From contig JBAXED010000001.1 in the NCBI GenBank assembly GCA_037140615.1, positions 48,767-112,766 of the forward strand: a stretch of DNA of 64,000 nt, in the 5' to 3' direction. The translations under genes and the position numbers were made by a program. Under the pieces are notes generated by a model that was given only the letters and a program-made list of their open reading frames with translations, was not told the origin of the DNA and did no database searches. Below, in pieces: positions 25,407 to 34,032 of the stretch. Each line of letters starts with the position of its first letter. Position 1 is the stretch's first letter. This DNA is from CAINVV01 sp037140615 (GTDB taxonomy: Bacteria; Bacteroidota; Bacteroidia; Bacteroidales; Prolixibacteraceae).

Positions 25407-26822
25407 ATGAATACTCAAAAAATCTACACCTACAAGGCCGAAAGCAAACAAGTGCTTGGGGATTTACACACGCCAGTAAGCATCTACCTGAAAGTGCGTG
25501 ATGTTTACCCGGAGTCGGTACTTCTGGAAAGTTCTGACTTCCACGCAGCAGAAAACAGTCTGTCGTTCATTGCCCTGCACCCTATCGCAAGGGTTGGAAT
25601 CAACAGTGGCATCTGCACTGAGCAATTCCCCGATGGAGAAGTTACTGAACAAGTTCTTAACCAAGACTTCGGAGTGGCTGAAGCACTTAACCAATTCATG
25701 AAAAGGTTTGAGGTATTCGGTCCTCAGGCAGATATTTGCGGGGTCTTCGGATACACCTCCTTTGATGCGGTACGCTATCTGGAAAAAATAGAGGTTATCG
25801 AAAATCATCAGACAGAAAATGATGCGCCCGATCTGCTCTATATTCTTTATAAGTACATCATGGTATTTAACCATTATAAAGATGAGTTGACACTGATCGA
25901 GCTCACAGAAGAAGGTGAAGTTCCGAACCTGGAGGAACTCGAAAATCTTATTTCCAACCGAAATTATGCTTCCTACGATTTCAGTCTCAACGGCAAAGAA
26001 AATTCGCCGATTACGGACGAAAAATACAGGGAGATGGTTCGAAAGGGGATATCTCACTGCCTGCGCGGAGATGTTTTCCAGGTTGTGCTCTCCAGAAGGT
26101 TTGAACAACCTTTTCAAGGAGATGATTTCAAGGTTTACCGGGCTCTGCGAAGCGTAAACCCCTCCCCTTACCTCTTCTATTTTGATTTTGGCGGATTCCG
26201 GATTTTTGGGTCCTCTCCGGAAACACACTGTAAAATAACCAATGGGAAAGCAACCATTGATCCGATCGCAGGGACTGTTCGCAGAAGCGGCGATGCCCTG
26301 CAGGACAAGGCACTAAGCGAATCACTTCTTCAGGATCCAAAGGAGAATGCCGAGCACGTGATGCTGGTCGACCTGGCCCGCAATGACCTGAGCCGCAACT
26401 GTTCAGATGTCGGTATCAACTTTTACAAGGAAGTTCATTACTACTCGCATGTGATCCATCTGGTTTCACGCGTTAGCGGAACCATCCTGCCTGAAAGTAA
26501 CCCCATCAAAACATTTGCTGATACTTTCCCTGCCGGAACTCTGAGTGGAGCACCTAAAGTGAGGGCAATGCAACTGATTTCAGAAATTGAGTCTCACAAT
26601 AGGGGTGCCTATGGCGGATGCATTGGATTTATCGGCTTCAACGGCAATCTGAATCAAGCCATCACCATCCGGACTTTTGTGAGTCGTGGAAACACACTCT
26701 TTTATCAGGCAGGTGCCGGAATCGTGGCAAAAAGCAACGACGAGAGCGAACTGCAGGAGGTCAACAACAAACTTGGTGCCCTCAAAAAAGCCATTGACAT
26801 TGCCGCAACCCTGAAAAATTAA
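25407..26822 (+). CDS. trpE: Anthranilate synthase component I
   Basis: Converts chorismate to anthranilate with ammonia supplied by TrpG. The 471 residues start at ATG 25407 (MNTQKIYTYK), chosen because the upstream in-frame extension is repeat sequence and an AAAGGA purine stretch precedes it. The chorismate-binding domain shows VFQVVLSRRFEQPF, FGSSPETH, PIAGTVRR, EHVMLVDLARNDLSR and GTLSGAPKVRAMQLI. The LLESSD motif near residue 37 is the Trp feedback-binding element of TrpE, so allosteric inhibition is likely. It ends 5 bp before trpG. Confidence 0.96.
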   Translation: MNTQKIYTYKAESKQVLGDLHTPVSIYLKVRDVYPESVLLESSDFHAAENSLSFIALHPIARVGINSGICTEQFPDGEVTEQVLNQDFGVAEALNQFMKRFEVFGPQADICGVFGYTSFDAVRYLEKIEVIENHQTENDAPDLLYILYKYIMVFNHYKDELTLIELTEEGEVPNLEELENLISNRNYASYDFSLNGKENSPITDEKYREMVRKGISHCLRGDVFQVVLSRRFEQPFQGDDFKVYRALRSVNPSPYLFYFDFGGFRIFGSSPETHCKITNGKATIDPIAGTVRRSGDALQDKALSESLLQDPKENAEHVMLVDLARNDLSRNCSDVGINFYKEVHYYSHVIHLVSRVSGTILPESNPIKTFADTFPAGTLSGAPKVRAMQLISEIESHNRGAYGGCIGFIGFNGNLNQAITIRTFVSRGNTLFYQAGAGIVAKSNDESELQEVNNKLGALKKAIDIAATLKN

Positions 26823-26827
26823 GAAAA

Positions 26828-27394
26828 ATGAAGAAAATAGTATTGATAGACAATTACGACTCTTTTACGTACAACCTTGTGCATCTGATCAAATCACTGG
26901 GATACGAGGTGGATGTTCGGCGGAATGATGCCATTTCCATTGAAGAGGTCGCTGCTTATGACAAGATCTTGCTGAGTCCCGGACCAGGAATTCCATCTGA
27001 AGCAGGTTTGCTGCTTGACATTGTCAAACACTTTGCTTCCACCAAAAGTATTCTTGGCGTTTGCCTGGGACACCAGGCTATCGGCGAAGTCTTTGGAGCA
27101 ACTCTTATCAATCTCAAAGAGGTGCACCATGGCGTGGCTTCCCAAATAAACGTGACAGTCGAGGATCTGCTTTTTACAGGACTAGGAAGTTCCTTTGAAG
27201 CAGGCAGGTACCACTCCTGGGCCGTTAGTCCGGTTGGATTTCCGGATGAACTGGAAGTAACTGCTCTGGATGATTCTGGAGAGATCATGGCGCTGCGTCA
27301 TAAAACGTATGATGTACGTGGAGTTCAGTTTCATCCGGAATCTGTGCTGACCCCTGTAGGAAGTAAGATTATGCTAAATTGGTTAAGTAGTTGA
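26828..27394 (+). CDS. trpG: Anthranilate synthase component II (glutamine amidotransferase)
   Basis: Hydrolyses glutamine and passes ammonia to TrpE. The 188 residues have IDNYDSFTYNLV, the oxyanion-hole SPGPG, nucleophile Cys79 in GVCLGHQAI, and the His/Glu pair in VQFHPESVL. It is stand-alone, not fused to TrpD. In some genomes the same subunit also serves PabB; nothing here decides that. The stop codon (AGTAGTTGAGAAC) begins the following heptamer cassette. Confidence 0.96.
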   Translation: MKKIVLIDNYDSFTYNLVHLIKSLGYEVDVRRNDAISIEEVAAYDKILLSPGPGIPSEAGLLLDIVKHFASTKSILGVCLGHQAIGEVFGATLINLKEVHHGVASQINVTVEDLLFTGLGSSFEAGRYHSWAVSPVGFPDELEVTALDDSGEIMALRHKTYDVRGVQFHPESVLTPVGSKIMLNWLSS

Positions 27395-27547
27395 GAACTG
27401 AGAGTTGAGAGTTGAGAGTTGGGAAAAGAAATTGAGAAACTGGGAAACGAAGAAACAAAGAAATGCTCAATTCCAACACACTTTGAACTCTCAATTCTCG
27501 GTTCTCAACTCTCGGTTCTCAACTCTCAGTTCTCAACTCTCAACTTT
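27392..27547. repeat. Heptamer-repeat cassette between trpG and trpD (nine-unit right arm)
   Basis: The left arm begins in the trpG stop: GAGAACT, GAGAGTT, GAGAGTT, GAGAGTT, then decays. After about 40 bp the right arm is nine consecutive heptamers from 27485 to 27547 (CAACTCT, CGGTTCT, CAGTTCT variants), inverse of the left arm. The cassette ends 5 bp before the trpD ATG. Confidence 0.92.
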
Positions 27548-27552
27548 ATAAA

Positions 27553-28548
27553 ATGAAGCAGATATTGTACAGACTATTCGAACACCAGTTCCTTGGACGC
27601 GATGAAGCGCGGGAAATACTACAGAACATGGTGTCAGGGAAATATACCGAAGCGCAAATTGCGTCATTGATTACCGTTTTCCTGATGAGAAGCATCTCCG
27701 TAGAGGAGCTTTCCGGTTTTCGGGATGCTTTGCTGGAGATGCGCGTGTTGACCGACCTGAGCGAATTTGATCCTATTGACATCGTGGGAACCGGGGGTGA
27801 TGGCAAGAATACCTTCAATGTATCAACTGCCGCTTGCTTTGTCGTGGCAGGAGCAGGGTATAAAGTGGCCAAACATGGCAATTATGGAGCAACATCTGTG
27901 AGCGGCGCTTCCAATGTGATGGAATACCATGGGGTAAAATTTACCACTGACATCGATAAATTAAAGCGATCAATCAGCGTAACGAATATGGCTTATCTCC
28001 ATGCTCCGATCTTCAATCCGGCACTCAAAGCAGTGGCGGGAGTCAGGAAAAGCCTGGGGGTTCGCAGTTTCTTTAATATGCTGGGACCGCTGGTTAATCC
28101 AGCCATGCCAAGAAATCAGCTGCTTGGAGTTTACAACCTTCCGCTGCTAAGGCTCTATAGTTATTCCTTCCAGCAGATAGGGAATCGTTTCGCAGTAGTG
28201 CATAGTCTGGATGGATATGATGAGATTTCGCTGACTGATTCGTTCAAAGTTATTTCGAATCAAAACGAACACATCTATTCGCCTGAGGAGATAGGGTTTA
28301 TCCGCAATGCAGAAGCTGATCTTTTTGGCGGTGACACAGTGGAGCAGGCATCAGCAATTTTCGACAAGGTTATTAATGGTGTCGCTACTCCTCAGCAAAA
28401 CAACTGTGTGCTGGTCAATGCTGCTTTTGCCATCAGGGTACTTTGTCCTGAGAAAACGATTGCCGGATGTATTGAAGAAGCACGCGTTTCGCTGGTCAGC
28501 GGAAAAGCAAAGGAAAAATTCAGGAAATTTGTAGAACTCAATTCATAA
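27553..28548 (+). CDS. trpD: Anthranilate phosphoribosyltransferase
   Basis: Adds phosphoribose from PRPP to anthranilate. 331 residues, typical length. The PRPP loop is GTGGDGKNTFNVST; KHGNYGATSVSGASNVME, NPALKAVAGVRKSLGVRSFFNMLGPL and HSLDGYDEIS are family hallmarks. The start is ATG 27553, directly after a repeat arm. It ends 2 bp before trpC, so it is translationally coupled. Confidence 0.97.
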   Translation: MKQILYRLFEHQFLGRDEAREILQNMVSGKYTEAQIASLITVFLMRSISVEELSGFRDALLEMRVLTDLSEFDPIDIVGTGGDGKNTFNVSTAACFVVAGAGYKVAKHGNYGATSVSGASNVMEYHGVKFTTDIDKLKRSISVTNMAYLHAPIFNPALKAVAGVRKSLGVRSFFNMLGPLVNPAMPRNQLLGVYNLPLLRLYSYSFQQIGNRFAVVHSLDGYDEISLTDSFKVISNQNEHIYSPEEIGFIRNAEADLFGGDTVEQASAIFDKVINGVATPQQNNCVLVNAAFAIRVLCPEKTIAGCIEEARVSLVSGKAKEKFRKFVELNS

Positions 28549-28550
28549 AA

Positions 28551-29357
28551 ATGCGAGACATTCTTCAAGAGATCATCGCCCATAAACGCGTTGAAGTGGA
28601 ACAGCAGAAAAAGCTTGTTACACCCGAAATCCTTGCGGGACAGCTTTTGGAGGCCATAGGCAGACCAACGATATCCATGAGGTCAGCATTGGCAGCCTCC
28701 CCTACCGGGATTATCGCAGAATTCAAGCGGAAGTCCCCATCCAAAGGGTGGATATTTCCCGATGCCAGGATAGAAGAGGTTGTTCCGGCATACGAAGTTG
28801 CCGGGGCATCTGCCTGCTCAATCCTGACTGATGCCAATTTTTTCGGGGGATCCCTGGAAGATCTTCGCACCGCCAGAAAGCTGGTGAATCTGCCCCTGCT
28901 GCGAAAAGAGTTCATCATCGATGCTTACCAGCTTGCCGAAGCAAGAGTCGCTGGAGCTGACGCCGTGCTGCTGATCGCTGCTGTGCTTACGGTGGAAAAA
29001 TGCTTATCTCTGGCGCAGGCAGCCCGCGAGCTGCAGCTTGAAGTGCTTCTTGAGATTCATGATGCATCAGAATTGGGTCATCTGAATCCATTCATCGATA
29101 TGCTCGGCATCAACAACCGTAATCTGGGCACCTTCCACACCACCCTCGACCACTCTTTCAACTTGGCGGCGAAAATGAGGGAGGCCAACAGCCAAGTACT
29201 TTTGGTCTCCGAAAGCGGGATCTCCAAACCCTCTACTGTTAATGAACTGCGCGAAAAGGGGTTTTGCGGTTTCCTGATCGGCGAGACCTTTATGAAAGGC
29301 GGCAAACCCGGCGAGACTCTCTCCAACTTCATCAAAGGAATTCACCATGCTGGTTAA
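28551..29357 (+). CDS. trpC: Indole-3-glycerol phosphate synthase
   Basis: Closes the indole ring from CdRP. 268 residues of TIM barrel: IIAEFKRKSPSKGWI (phosphate/Lys), LTDANFFGGSLEDL, PLLRKEFIIDAYQ, AVLLIAAVL, LGINNRNLGTF, VSESGIS and FLIGETFM. Separate from TrpF, with an 11-bp overlap at its 3' end. Third-position G/C is visibly richer here than in neighbouring non-trp genes. Confidence 0.97.
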   Translation: MRDILQEIIAHKRVEVEQQKKLVTPEILAGQLLEAIGRPTISMRSALAASPTGIIAEFKRKSPSKGWIFPDARIEEVVPAYEVAGASACSILTDANFFGGSLEDLRTARKLVNLPLLRKEFIIDAYQLAEARVAGADAVLLIAAVLTVEKCLSLAQAARELQLEVLLEIHDASELGHLNPFIDMLGINNRNLGTFHTTLDHSFNLAAKMREANSQVLLVSESGISKPSTVNELREKGFCGFLIGETFMKGGKPGETLSNFIKGIHHAG

Positions 29358-29988
29358 AGTATGCGGCCTCCGCGATCCTGAAAATATACGACAGGTAGCC
29401 GCCATTCCAGGCGTCGACCTCATCGGACTGATTTTCTATCCCCCATCGACACGCTATGTTGATTCGGAGGCAACGGCAGACGCACTTGCTCCAATCGCTA
29501 ATGTGAAGGCCGTAGGCGTCTTTGTGAACGAGCAACCTGAGGTTGTAATCCAGAAAGCGTTCCAATACCATCTCAGCTATATCCAGCTTCACGGCAGTGA
29601 GAAGCCAGAATACCTGTCCAATCTCAGGACGTTTCTTCCTTTCAGCATCAAACTGATCAAGGCTTTCTCCATCAAAACGGAGGAAGACCTTCTGCAGACT
29701 TCAGGGTACAAAGCGCACTGTGAATACCTCCTTTTCGATACCCCGACCAGTGGATATGGCGGATCCGGCCGGACTTTCGACTGGAACATTCTGCAATACT
29801 ATACCGGCTCCACCCCTTTTATCCTAAGCGGTGGGATTGGTCCGGACAGCCATGAATCGCTTCTTCATTTTCACCACCACCTATGGGTCGGCATCGACCT
29901 GAACAGCCGCTTCGAAACAGCACCTGCCGTGAAGGATGTCGAACTCCTCTCCGGATTCATTCAAAATATTAAAAATCACCCGTTATGA
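29347..29988 (+). CDS. trpF: Phosphoribosylanthranilate isomerase
   Basis: Amadori rearrangement of PRA to CdRP. 213 residues: VKVCGLRDPENIR holds the catalytic Cys, GLIFYPPSTRYV, YIQLHGSEKPEYL, LFDTPTSGYGGSGRTFDW with the catalytic Asp, LSGGIGPDS, and GIDLNSRFE in place of the common GVDVNSGVE. The start overlaps trpC and the stop overlaps trpA by 4 bp (ATGA). Confidence 0.96.
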   Translation: MLVKVCGLRDPENIRQVAAIPGVDLIGLIFYPPSTRYVDSEATADALAPIANVKAVGVFVNEQPEVVIQKAFQYHLSYIQLHGSEKPEYLSNLRTFLPFSIKLIKAFSIKTEEDLLQTSGYKAHCEYLLFDTPTSGYGGSGRTFDWNILQYYTGSTPFILSGGIGPDSHESLLHFHHHLWVGIDLNSRFETAPAVKDVELLSGFIQNIKNHPL

Positions 29989-30758
29989 ACCGCTTGACAC
30001 AACTCTTCCAAAACCCGACTCACAAGATTTTATCTGTCTATTTCACAGCAGGGTATCCCAATCTCGGGGATACAATTCCAATTTTGACGGCACTCGAAAA
30101 GCAGGGAGTCGATTTGGCTGAGATTGGCATCCCCTTCTCCGATCCGATGGCAGATGGTCCGGTGATTCAGAAATCCGCCGGTGATGCCCTTCACAACGGG
30201 ATGTCACTCAAACTGCTCTTTGAACAATTGAAAGCAGTGCGCACTACCGTGAAAATGCCATTGGTCATGATGGGTTACCTAAACCCGATCATGCAATACG
30301 GTTTCGAAAGGTTCTGCCAATCCTGCGAGGAAGTTGGTATCGATGGTGTTATCATCCCCGATCTCCCGTTTGCAGACTATCTGGCAAACTACAAAATCAT
30401 TGCCGACAGGCATAATCTGAAGATGATCATGCTGATCACTCCGGAAACCTCAGAAACAAGAATTAGATTGATAGACGAGCACACCGAAGGATTCATATAC
30501 ATGGTTTCCAGCGCCTCCACCACCGGTGCACAACAGGCATTTGACCAAGGGAAGCAGGACTATTTCACACGGGTGGCAGATATGAAGCTTCGCAATCCGC
30601 TTTTAGTTGGCTTTGGGATCAGCAACAAAAATACGCTTGACGCCGCCTCAGAACACACCCGCGGGGCCATTGTCGGCAGCAAATTTATCCAGCTTCTGGG
30701 CGAATGTGAAACACCGGAAGAGGCAGTTTCTGAACTGCTGAAAGCGTTGAAGAATTAA
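29985..30758 (+). CDS. trpA: Tryptophan synthase alpha subunit
   Basis: Cleaves indole-3-glycerol phosphate and channels indole to TrpB. 257 residues; catalytic Glu46 in VDLAEIGIPFSDPMADGPVI and Asp57; YFTAGYP at the N-terminus; VSSASTTGAQ and VGFGIS phosphate loops. Last gene of the operon. No clear terminator could be seen in the 148 bp that follow. Confidence 0.97.
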   Translation: MNRLTQLFQNPTHKILSVYFTAGYPNLGDTIPILTALEKQGVDLAEIGIPFSDPMADGPVIQKSAGDALHNGMSLKLLFEQLKAVRTTVKMPLVMMGYLNPIMQYGFERFCQSCEEVGIDGVIIPDLPFADYLANYKIIADRHNLKMIMLITPETSETRIRLIDEHTEGFIYMVSSASTTGAQQAFDQGKQDYFTRVADMKLRNPLLVGFGISNKNTLDAASEHTRGAIVGSKFIQLLGECETPEEAVSELLKALKN

Positions 30759-30906
30759 ATAGTAAAGATAAAAAGGCTGTCGCTGGAATTGAGTTTTCTG
30801 TGTTGGAGCAAAATATTTGGGTCAGGGTGGCTAAATAAATTAGAATCACGCAACTGTTAAGTAGTGTCGGACATCTAATATTTAGACCGAAACCAAAACG
30901 AACATC

Positions 30907-31539
30907 ATGAAAAACCGGAATCTATTTGTTTATTTCCTCACCATCCTGCTTATTTCTGTATTTGGATCACTTCAAAGTTGCAGGCCTGATGAAACTGAGG
31001 ACTACAAACCCAACATTTACCTCTATCCATTGTCCAAATCACAAGTGGATGTTGAAATTTCTTTCCCATCTGGAGGAGAAGTCACAACTTCCATCCCAGC
31101 CTACAAAAATGGTTGGAAAGTCAGTGTCGACACTACAGGAAAGATTAACAACCAATATGATTACCTGTTTTACGAAAGCAGACAGCCCAATACTTGGCAA
31201 CTAAAAAAAGGCTGGGTGATCAGGCAAAATGAACTCAAAGATTTCTTTGTTTCAAATCTGAGTTCATACGGCTTCAAAGGAAAAGAGATCAATGATTTCA
31301 CGGAATACTGGCTGCCTCGATTTAAGAAATCAGCGTATTACAAAATCTATCCTCAGGAAACAGCCATAGTTGATAAACTGATTAGGCTAACTATCTCCCC
31401 AAAACCAGACCATCTGCTTAGATTGCATTATGTAATCAAAGAGACGAATGAACCTACTAACAATTTAGATATTCCTACAACGCCTCCCAAATTTAACCGT
31501 CAAGGATTCTATGTCACCGAATGGGGAGTGATTTTATAA
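30907..31539 (+). CDS. Lipoprotein with KPNIYLYP motif, unknown function
   Basis: A 210-residue protein with a lipoprotein signal (hydrophobic core about residues 7-20, SLQSC with Cys25). Directly after it comes KPNIYLYPLSKSQVDVEISF, then IPAYKNGWKVSVDTTGKI and YDYLFYESR. I recall this arrangement (KP-IYLYP, a GW-V strand, YLF-E) in a widespread but unnamed family of extracellular proteins in bacteria and fungi; the function is unknown to me. Stand-alone gene between trpA and the MutS-like gene. Confidence 0.6.
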   Translation: MKNRNLFVYFLTILLISVFGSLQSCRPDETEDYKPNIYLYPLSKSQVDVEISFPSGGEVTTSIPAYKNGWKVSVDTTGKINNQYDYLFYESRQPNTWQLKKGWVIRQNELKDFFVSNLSSYGFKGKEINDFTEYWLPRFKKSAYYKIYPQETAIVDKLIRLTISPKPDHLLRLHYVIKETNEPTNNLDIPTTPPKFNRQGFYVTEWGVIL

Positions 31540-31660
31540 ATACAGTTTCAATATTGAGAATTTGTTCTGTGAATATTCATTGATCGCCAACTGATTGTGC
31601 CAATTGTGATGAAAAAACTGATTATTCCTGTTAAATTTGAACAGGCAATCCAGAATTTCC

Positions 31661-33460
31661 ATGCAAGAGACAATCTCCAGCCACTATACCTCGAAGATAT
31701 CAATCCTCGAAACCGAACTAAGAACCATTAAGCAGGTGCTCTCCCGCCTCTACCTAATGCGTCTGGTCACCTTCCTCGCCTTCGTCGCTATGCTGGTCCT
31801 TTTCATCCGCTCAGAATCTAATGCCCTCTTCCCTCTTCTCTCCCTCCTTTTTTTCGCCGCCTTTCTACTAGCCGTGAAAGTGGATTTGAAATATGCTTTC
31901 AGGGAAAAATTCACTAACAACCAACTGCTCCTTAATCAAAACGAACTCAGGATTCTCGATCACCAATATTCCGACCGTGAAACAGGTGCCGGCTACCACT
32001 CGATCAATCCGCACCTCTCGGCCGACTTCGACCTATTCGGCGCAGGCTCCCTCTTCCAATACCTCAACCGTTGCTCTACTCTCGGTGGAAAACAGAAACT
32101 TGCTGAAGGTCTCTGTCAGTCGCGGCAGGAAGTGACCATCATCCTGGAAAAACAGCAGGCAATAAGCGAACTGGTGAAAAAGCATGAATTCGTCTCCGAC
32201 TTCCAAACCCATGGGATGTTCATCACCGAAAAAGGCAACGAACTCGAAAGCCTCGAGACCTGGCTTGGATTGCCAGAAGTGAAAAGCCGGTTGCTACCTT
32301 TTCTCTGCATTTTGATCCCCATCCTCAACTTCTGCTGGATGACGCTCGTGATCCTTGGAATCTTCACCATCAATTCGCTTTGGATACCGGTGATCGTGAG
32401 CCTCTCCATTGTAGGCTCCCATCTAAAGGCCATCAACAAAGCCCACAGCCTCCTCAGCAAAACTGCCGGAACGCTCAAAAGCTACACCACTATTATCCGG
32501 CTCATGGAGTCAGAAAAATTCCAATCCGTTTTCCTCACCCGCCTGCAAGGAAAGCTCTCCCTCAACGGAATGAAAGCCGGTGATTCCCTCACCTCACTAT
32601 ACCGATTGCTCAACAGCTTCGACCAGAGGCTGAATGTGCTGGTTTCAATTATTTTAAACGCCCTTTTGTTGTACGACATCCAAATCTGGCTGCGGCTCGG
32701 AAAATGGAAGGCACAGCACAGGAGCAAAGTTACCTCCTGGTTTGAAGCCCTTTCCGAACTGGATGCCATCACAAGTTTCTCTGTCTATGCATTCAACAAC
32801 CAGGGAGCGGTAACCTACCCGGAAGTTGCAGAGGAGGAGTTAACGTTTCAAGCCACGGAGATGGGTCATCCGCTGCTTCACCCTGCTAAAAGGGTCAGAA
32901 ACAGCTTTGGCTTTTCCGGAACACCCCGCATATTGATTATCACCGGCGCCAATATGGCCGGCAAGAGTACCTTTCTGCGCACACTCTCTATCAATCTCAT
33001 TCTGGCGATGAACGGCGCGCCGGTCTGCGCGAAGGGATTCCGCTTCACCCCCTGCGATCTCCTCTCCAGCATCAAGATCCAGGACTCCCTCTCCAACAAC
33101 GAATCCTACTTCTATGCCGAATTGGTGCGAATTCGGGAGATCATCAACCATGTGCAGGCACATCCCCGCTCACTTGTGGTTCTGGATGAAATTTTGAGAG
33201 GCACGAACACCAAAGACAAACAAACCGGATCGCTTGGTTTACTTGAAAAACTGATCTCCCTCAAAGCTGTCGTGCTGATAGCTACCCACGATCTGACGCT
33301 GGGAGAAATGGAAAGGAACTACCCCGATATCGTCACCAACAATTGCTTCGAGGTCGAACTCACCAACGACCAGCTGACCTTCGACTACAAATTAAAAAAT
33401 GGAATCAGCCAGAAATTGAATGCAAGTTTTTTGATGAAGAAGATGGGAATTATAGATTAA
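31661..33460 (+). CDS. MutS-family ATPase with transmembrane helices (membrane-anchored MutS-like)
   Basis: A 599-residue protein starting at ATG 31661. Helices at about residues 29-68 (two, LVTFLAFVAMLVLFI and LFPLLSLLFFAAFLLAV) and 205-250 (two, LLPFLCILIPILNFCWMTL and LWIPVIVSLSIVG) bracket a small domain. The C-terminal half is a MutS core and ATPase: Walker A GANMAGKSTFLR (Lys435), NESYFYAEL, Walker B VVLDEILRGTNTKDK and IATHDLTLGE. The mismatch-recognition N-domain of true MutS (Phe-x-Glu) is absent, so it is not a repair MutS. Related Bacteroidota proteins get annotated as mismatch repair proteins; that label is probably wrong. Base composition is G+C-richer than downstream genes. Confidence 0.85.
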   Translation: MQETISSHYTSKISILETELRTIKQVLSRLYLMRLVTFLAFVAMLVLFIRSESNALFPLLSLLFFAAFLLAVKVDLKYAFREKFTNNQLLLNQNELRILDHQYSDRETGAGYHSINPHLSADFDLFGAGSLFQYLNRCSTLGGKQKLAEGLCQSRQEVTIILEKQQAISELVKKHEFVSDFQTHGMFITEKGNELESLETWLGLPEVKSRLLPFLCILIPILNFCWMTLVILGIFTINSLWIPVIVSLSIVGSHLKAINKAHSLLSKTAGTLKSYTTIIRLMESEKFQSVFLTRLQGKLSLNGMKAGDSLTSLYRLLNSFDQRLNVLVSIILNALLLYDIQIWLRLGKWKAQHRSKVTSWFEALSELDAITSFSVYAFNNQGAVTYPEVAEEELTFQATEMGHPLLHPAKRVRNSFGFSGTPRILIITGANMAGKSTFLRTLSINLILAMNGAPVCAKGFRFTPCDLLSSIKIQDSLSNNESYFYAELVRIREIINHVQAHPRSLVVLDEILRGTNTKDKQTGSLGLLEKLISLKAVVLIATHDLTLGEMERNYPDIVTNNCFEVELTNDQLTFDYKLKNGISQKLNASFLMKKMGIID

Positions 33461-33495
33461 ATGTTAAATAAACTAATCAATAGAGAAATTATACC

Positions 33496-34029
33496 ATGAA
33501 AAAAAATATACTTATTTTAATCGCGTTAATGTTTCTTGTCAACGCATGCCATGGGCAAAACAGAGTGATTGATAAAACAGTTGTCAATGAACTGGATCTT
33601 GAAAGATATCTTGGTCAATGGTATGAAATTGCCCGTTTCAACCATTTTTTTGAACGCGGACTGGTAGGGGTAACTGCGACCTATTCCCATCGGGAGGATG
33701 GTATGATAAAGGTTGTAAACAGCGGATATAAAGGGACATTGAACGGAGAGAAATCTGAAGCGATTGGAAAAGCAAAAATACCTGACGCCAATGTACCGTC
33801 GAAATTAAAAGTTTCTTTTTTTTGGATCTTTTATGCCGACTACTTTGTGCTTGAATTGGATAAAAATTATCAATGGGCAGTTATTGGCAGCAGCTCTGAC
33901 AACTATTTATGGATTCTCTCCCGTACACCACAAATGGAGAAAAGTCTTTACAATGAATTGCTTAAAAAAATTGCAAAAAGAGGTTATGACGTGAATAAAC
34001 TAATCGCTGTTGAACAAAAAACTGATTAA
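33496..34029 (+). CDS. blc: Outer-membrane lipoprotein lipocalin (Blc-like)
   Basis: A 177-residue protein with a lipoprotein signal (LVNAC, Cys18). The lipocalin signature GQWYEIARFNHFFERG is followed by VTATYSHREDG, IGKAKIPD and YADYFVLELDKNYQWAVIGSSSDNYLWILSRTP, the typical Blc blocks. Blc binds fatty acids and lysophospholipids at the outer membrane; the ligand here is inferred. Followed 3 bp later by a secreted unknown, so likely co-transcribed. Confidence 0.93.
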   Translation: MKKNILILIALMFLVNACHGQNRVIDKTVVNELDLERYLGQWYEIARFNHFFERGLVGVTATYSHREDGMIKVVNSGYKGTLNGEKSEAIGKAKIPDANVPSKLKVSFFWIFYADYFVLELDKNYQWAVIGSSSDNYLWILSRTPQMEKSLYNELLKKIAKRGYDVNKLIAVEQKTD

Positions 34030-34032
34030 AAC

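Noticed and set aside
27485..27547. Possible CRISPR or direct-repeat array
   Set aside because: Units are 7 bp, contiguous and degenerate, with no spacers; no cas genes in the window.
30759..30906. Remnant mobile-element end after trpA
   Set aside because: No inverted repeats, target duplication or transposase fragment could be made out in the 148 bp; nothing supportable seen.
31609..31731. A 40-codon ATG frame overlapping the start of the MutS-like gene in another frame
   Set aside because: No hydrophobic or motif content, lies mostly inside the larger gene, and no promoter box; likely chance.
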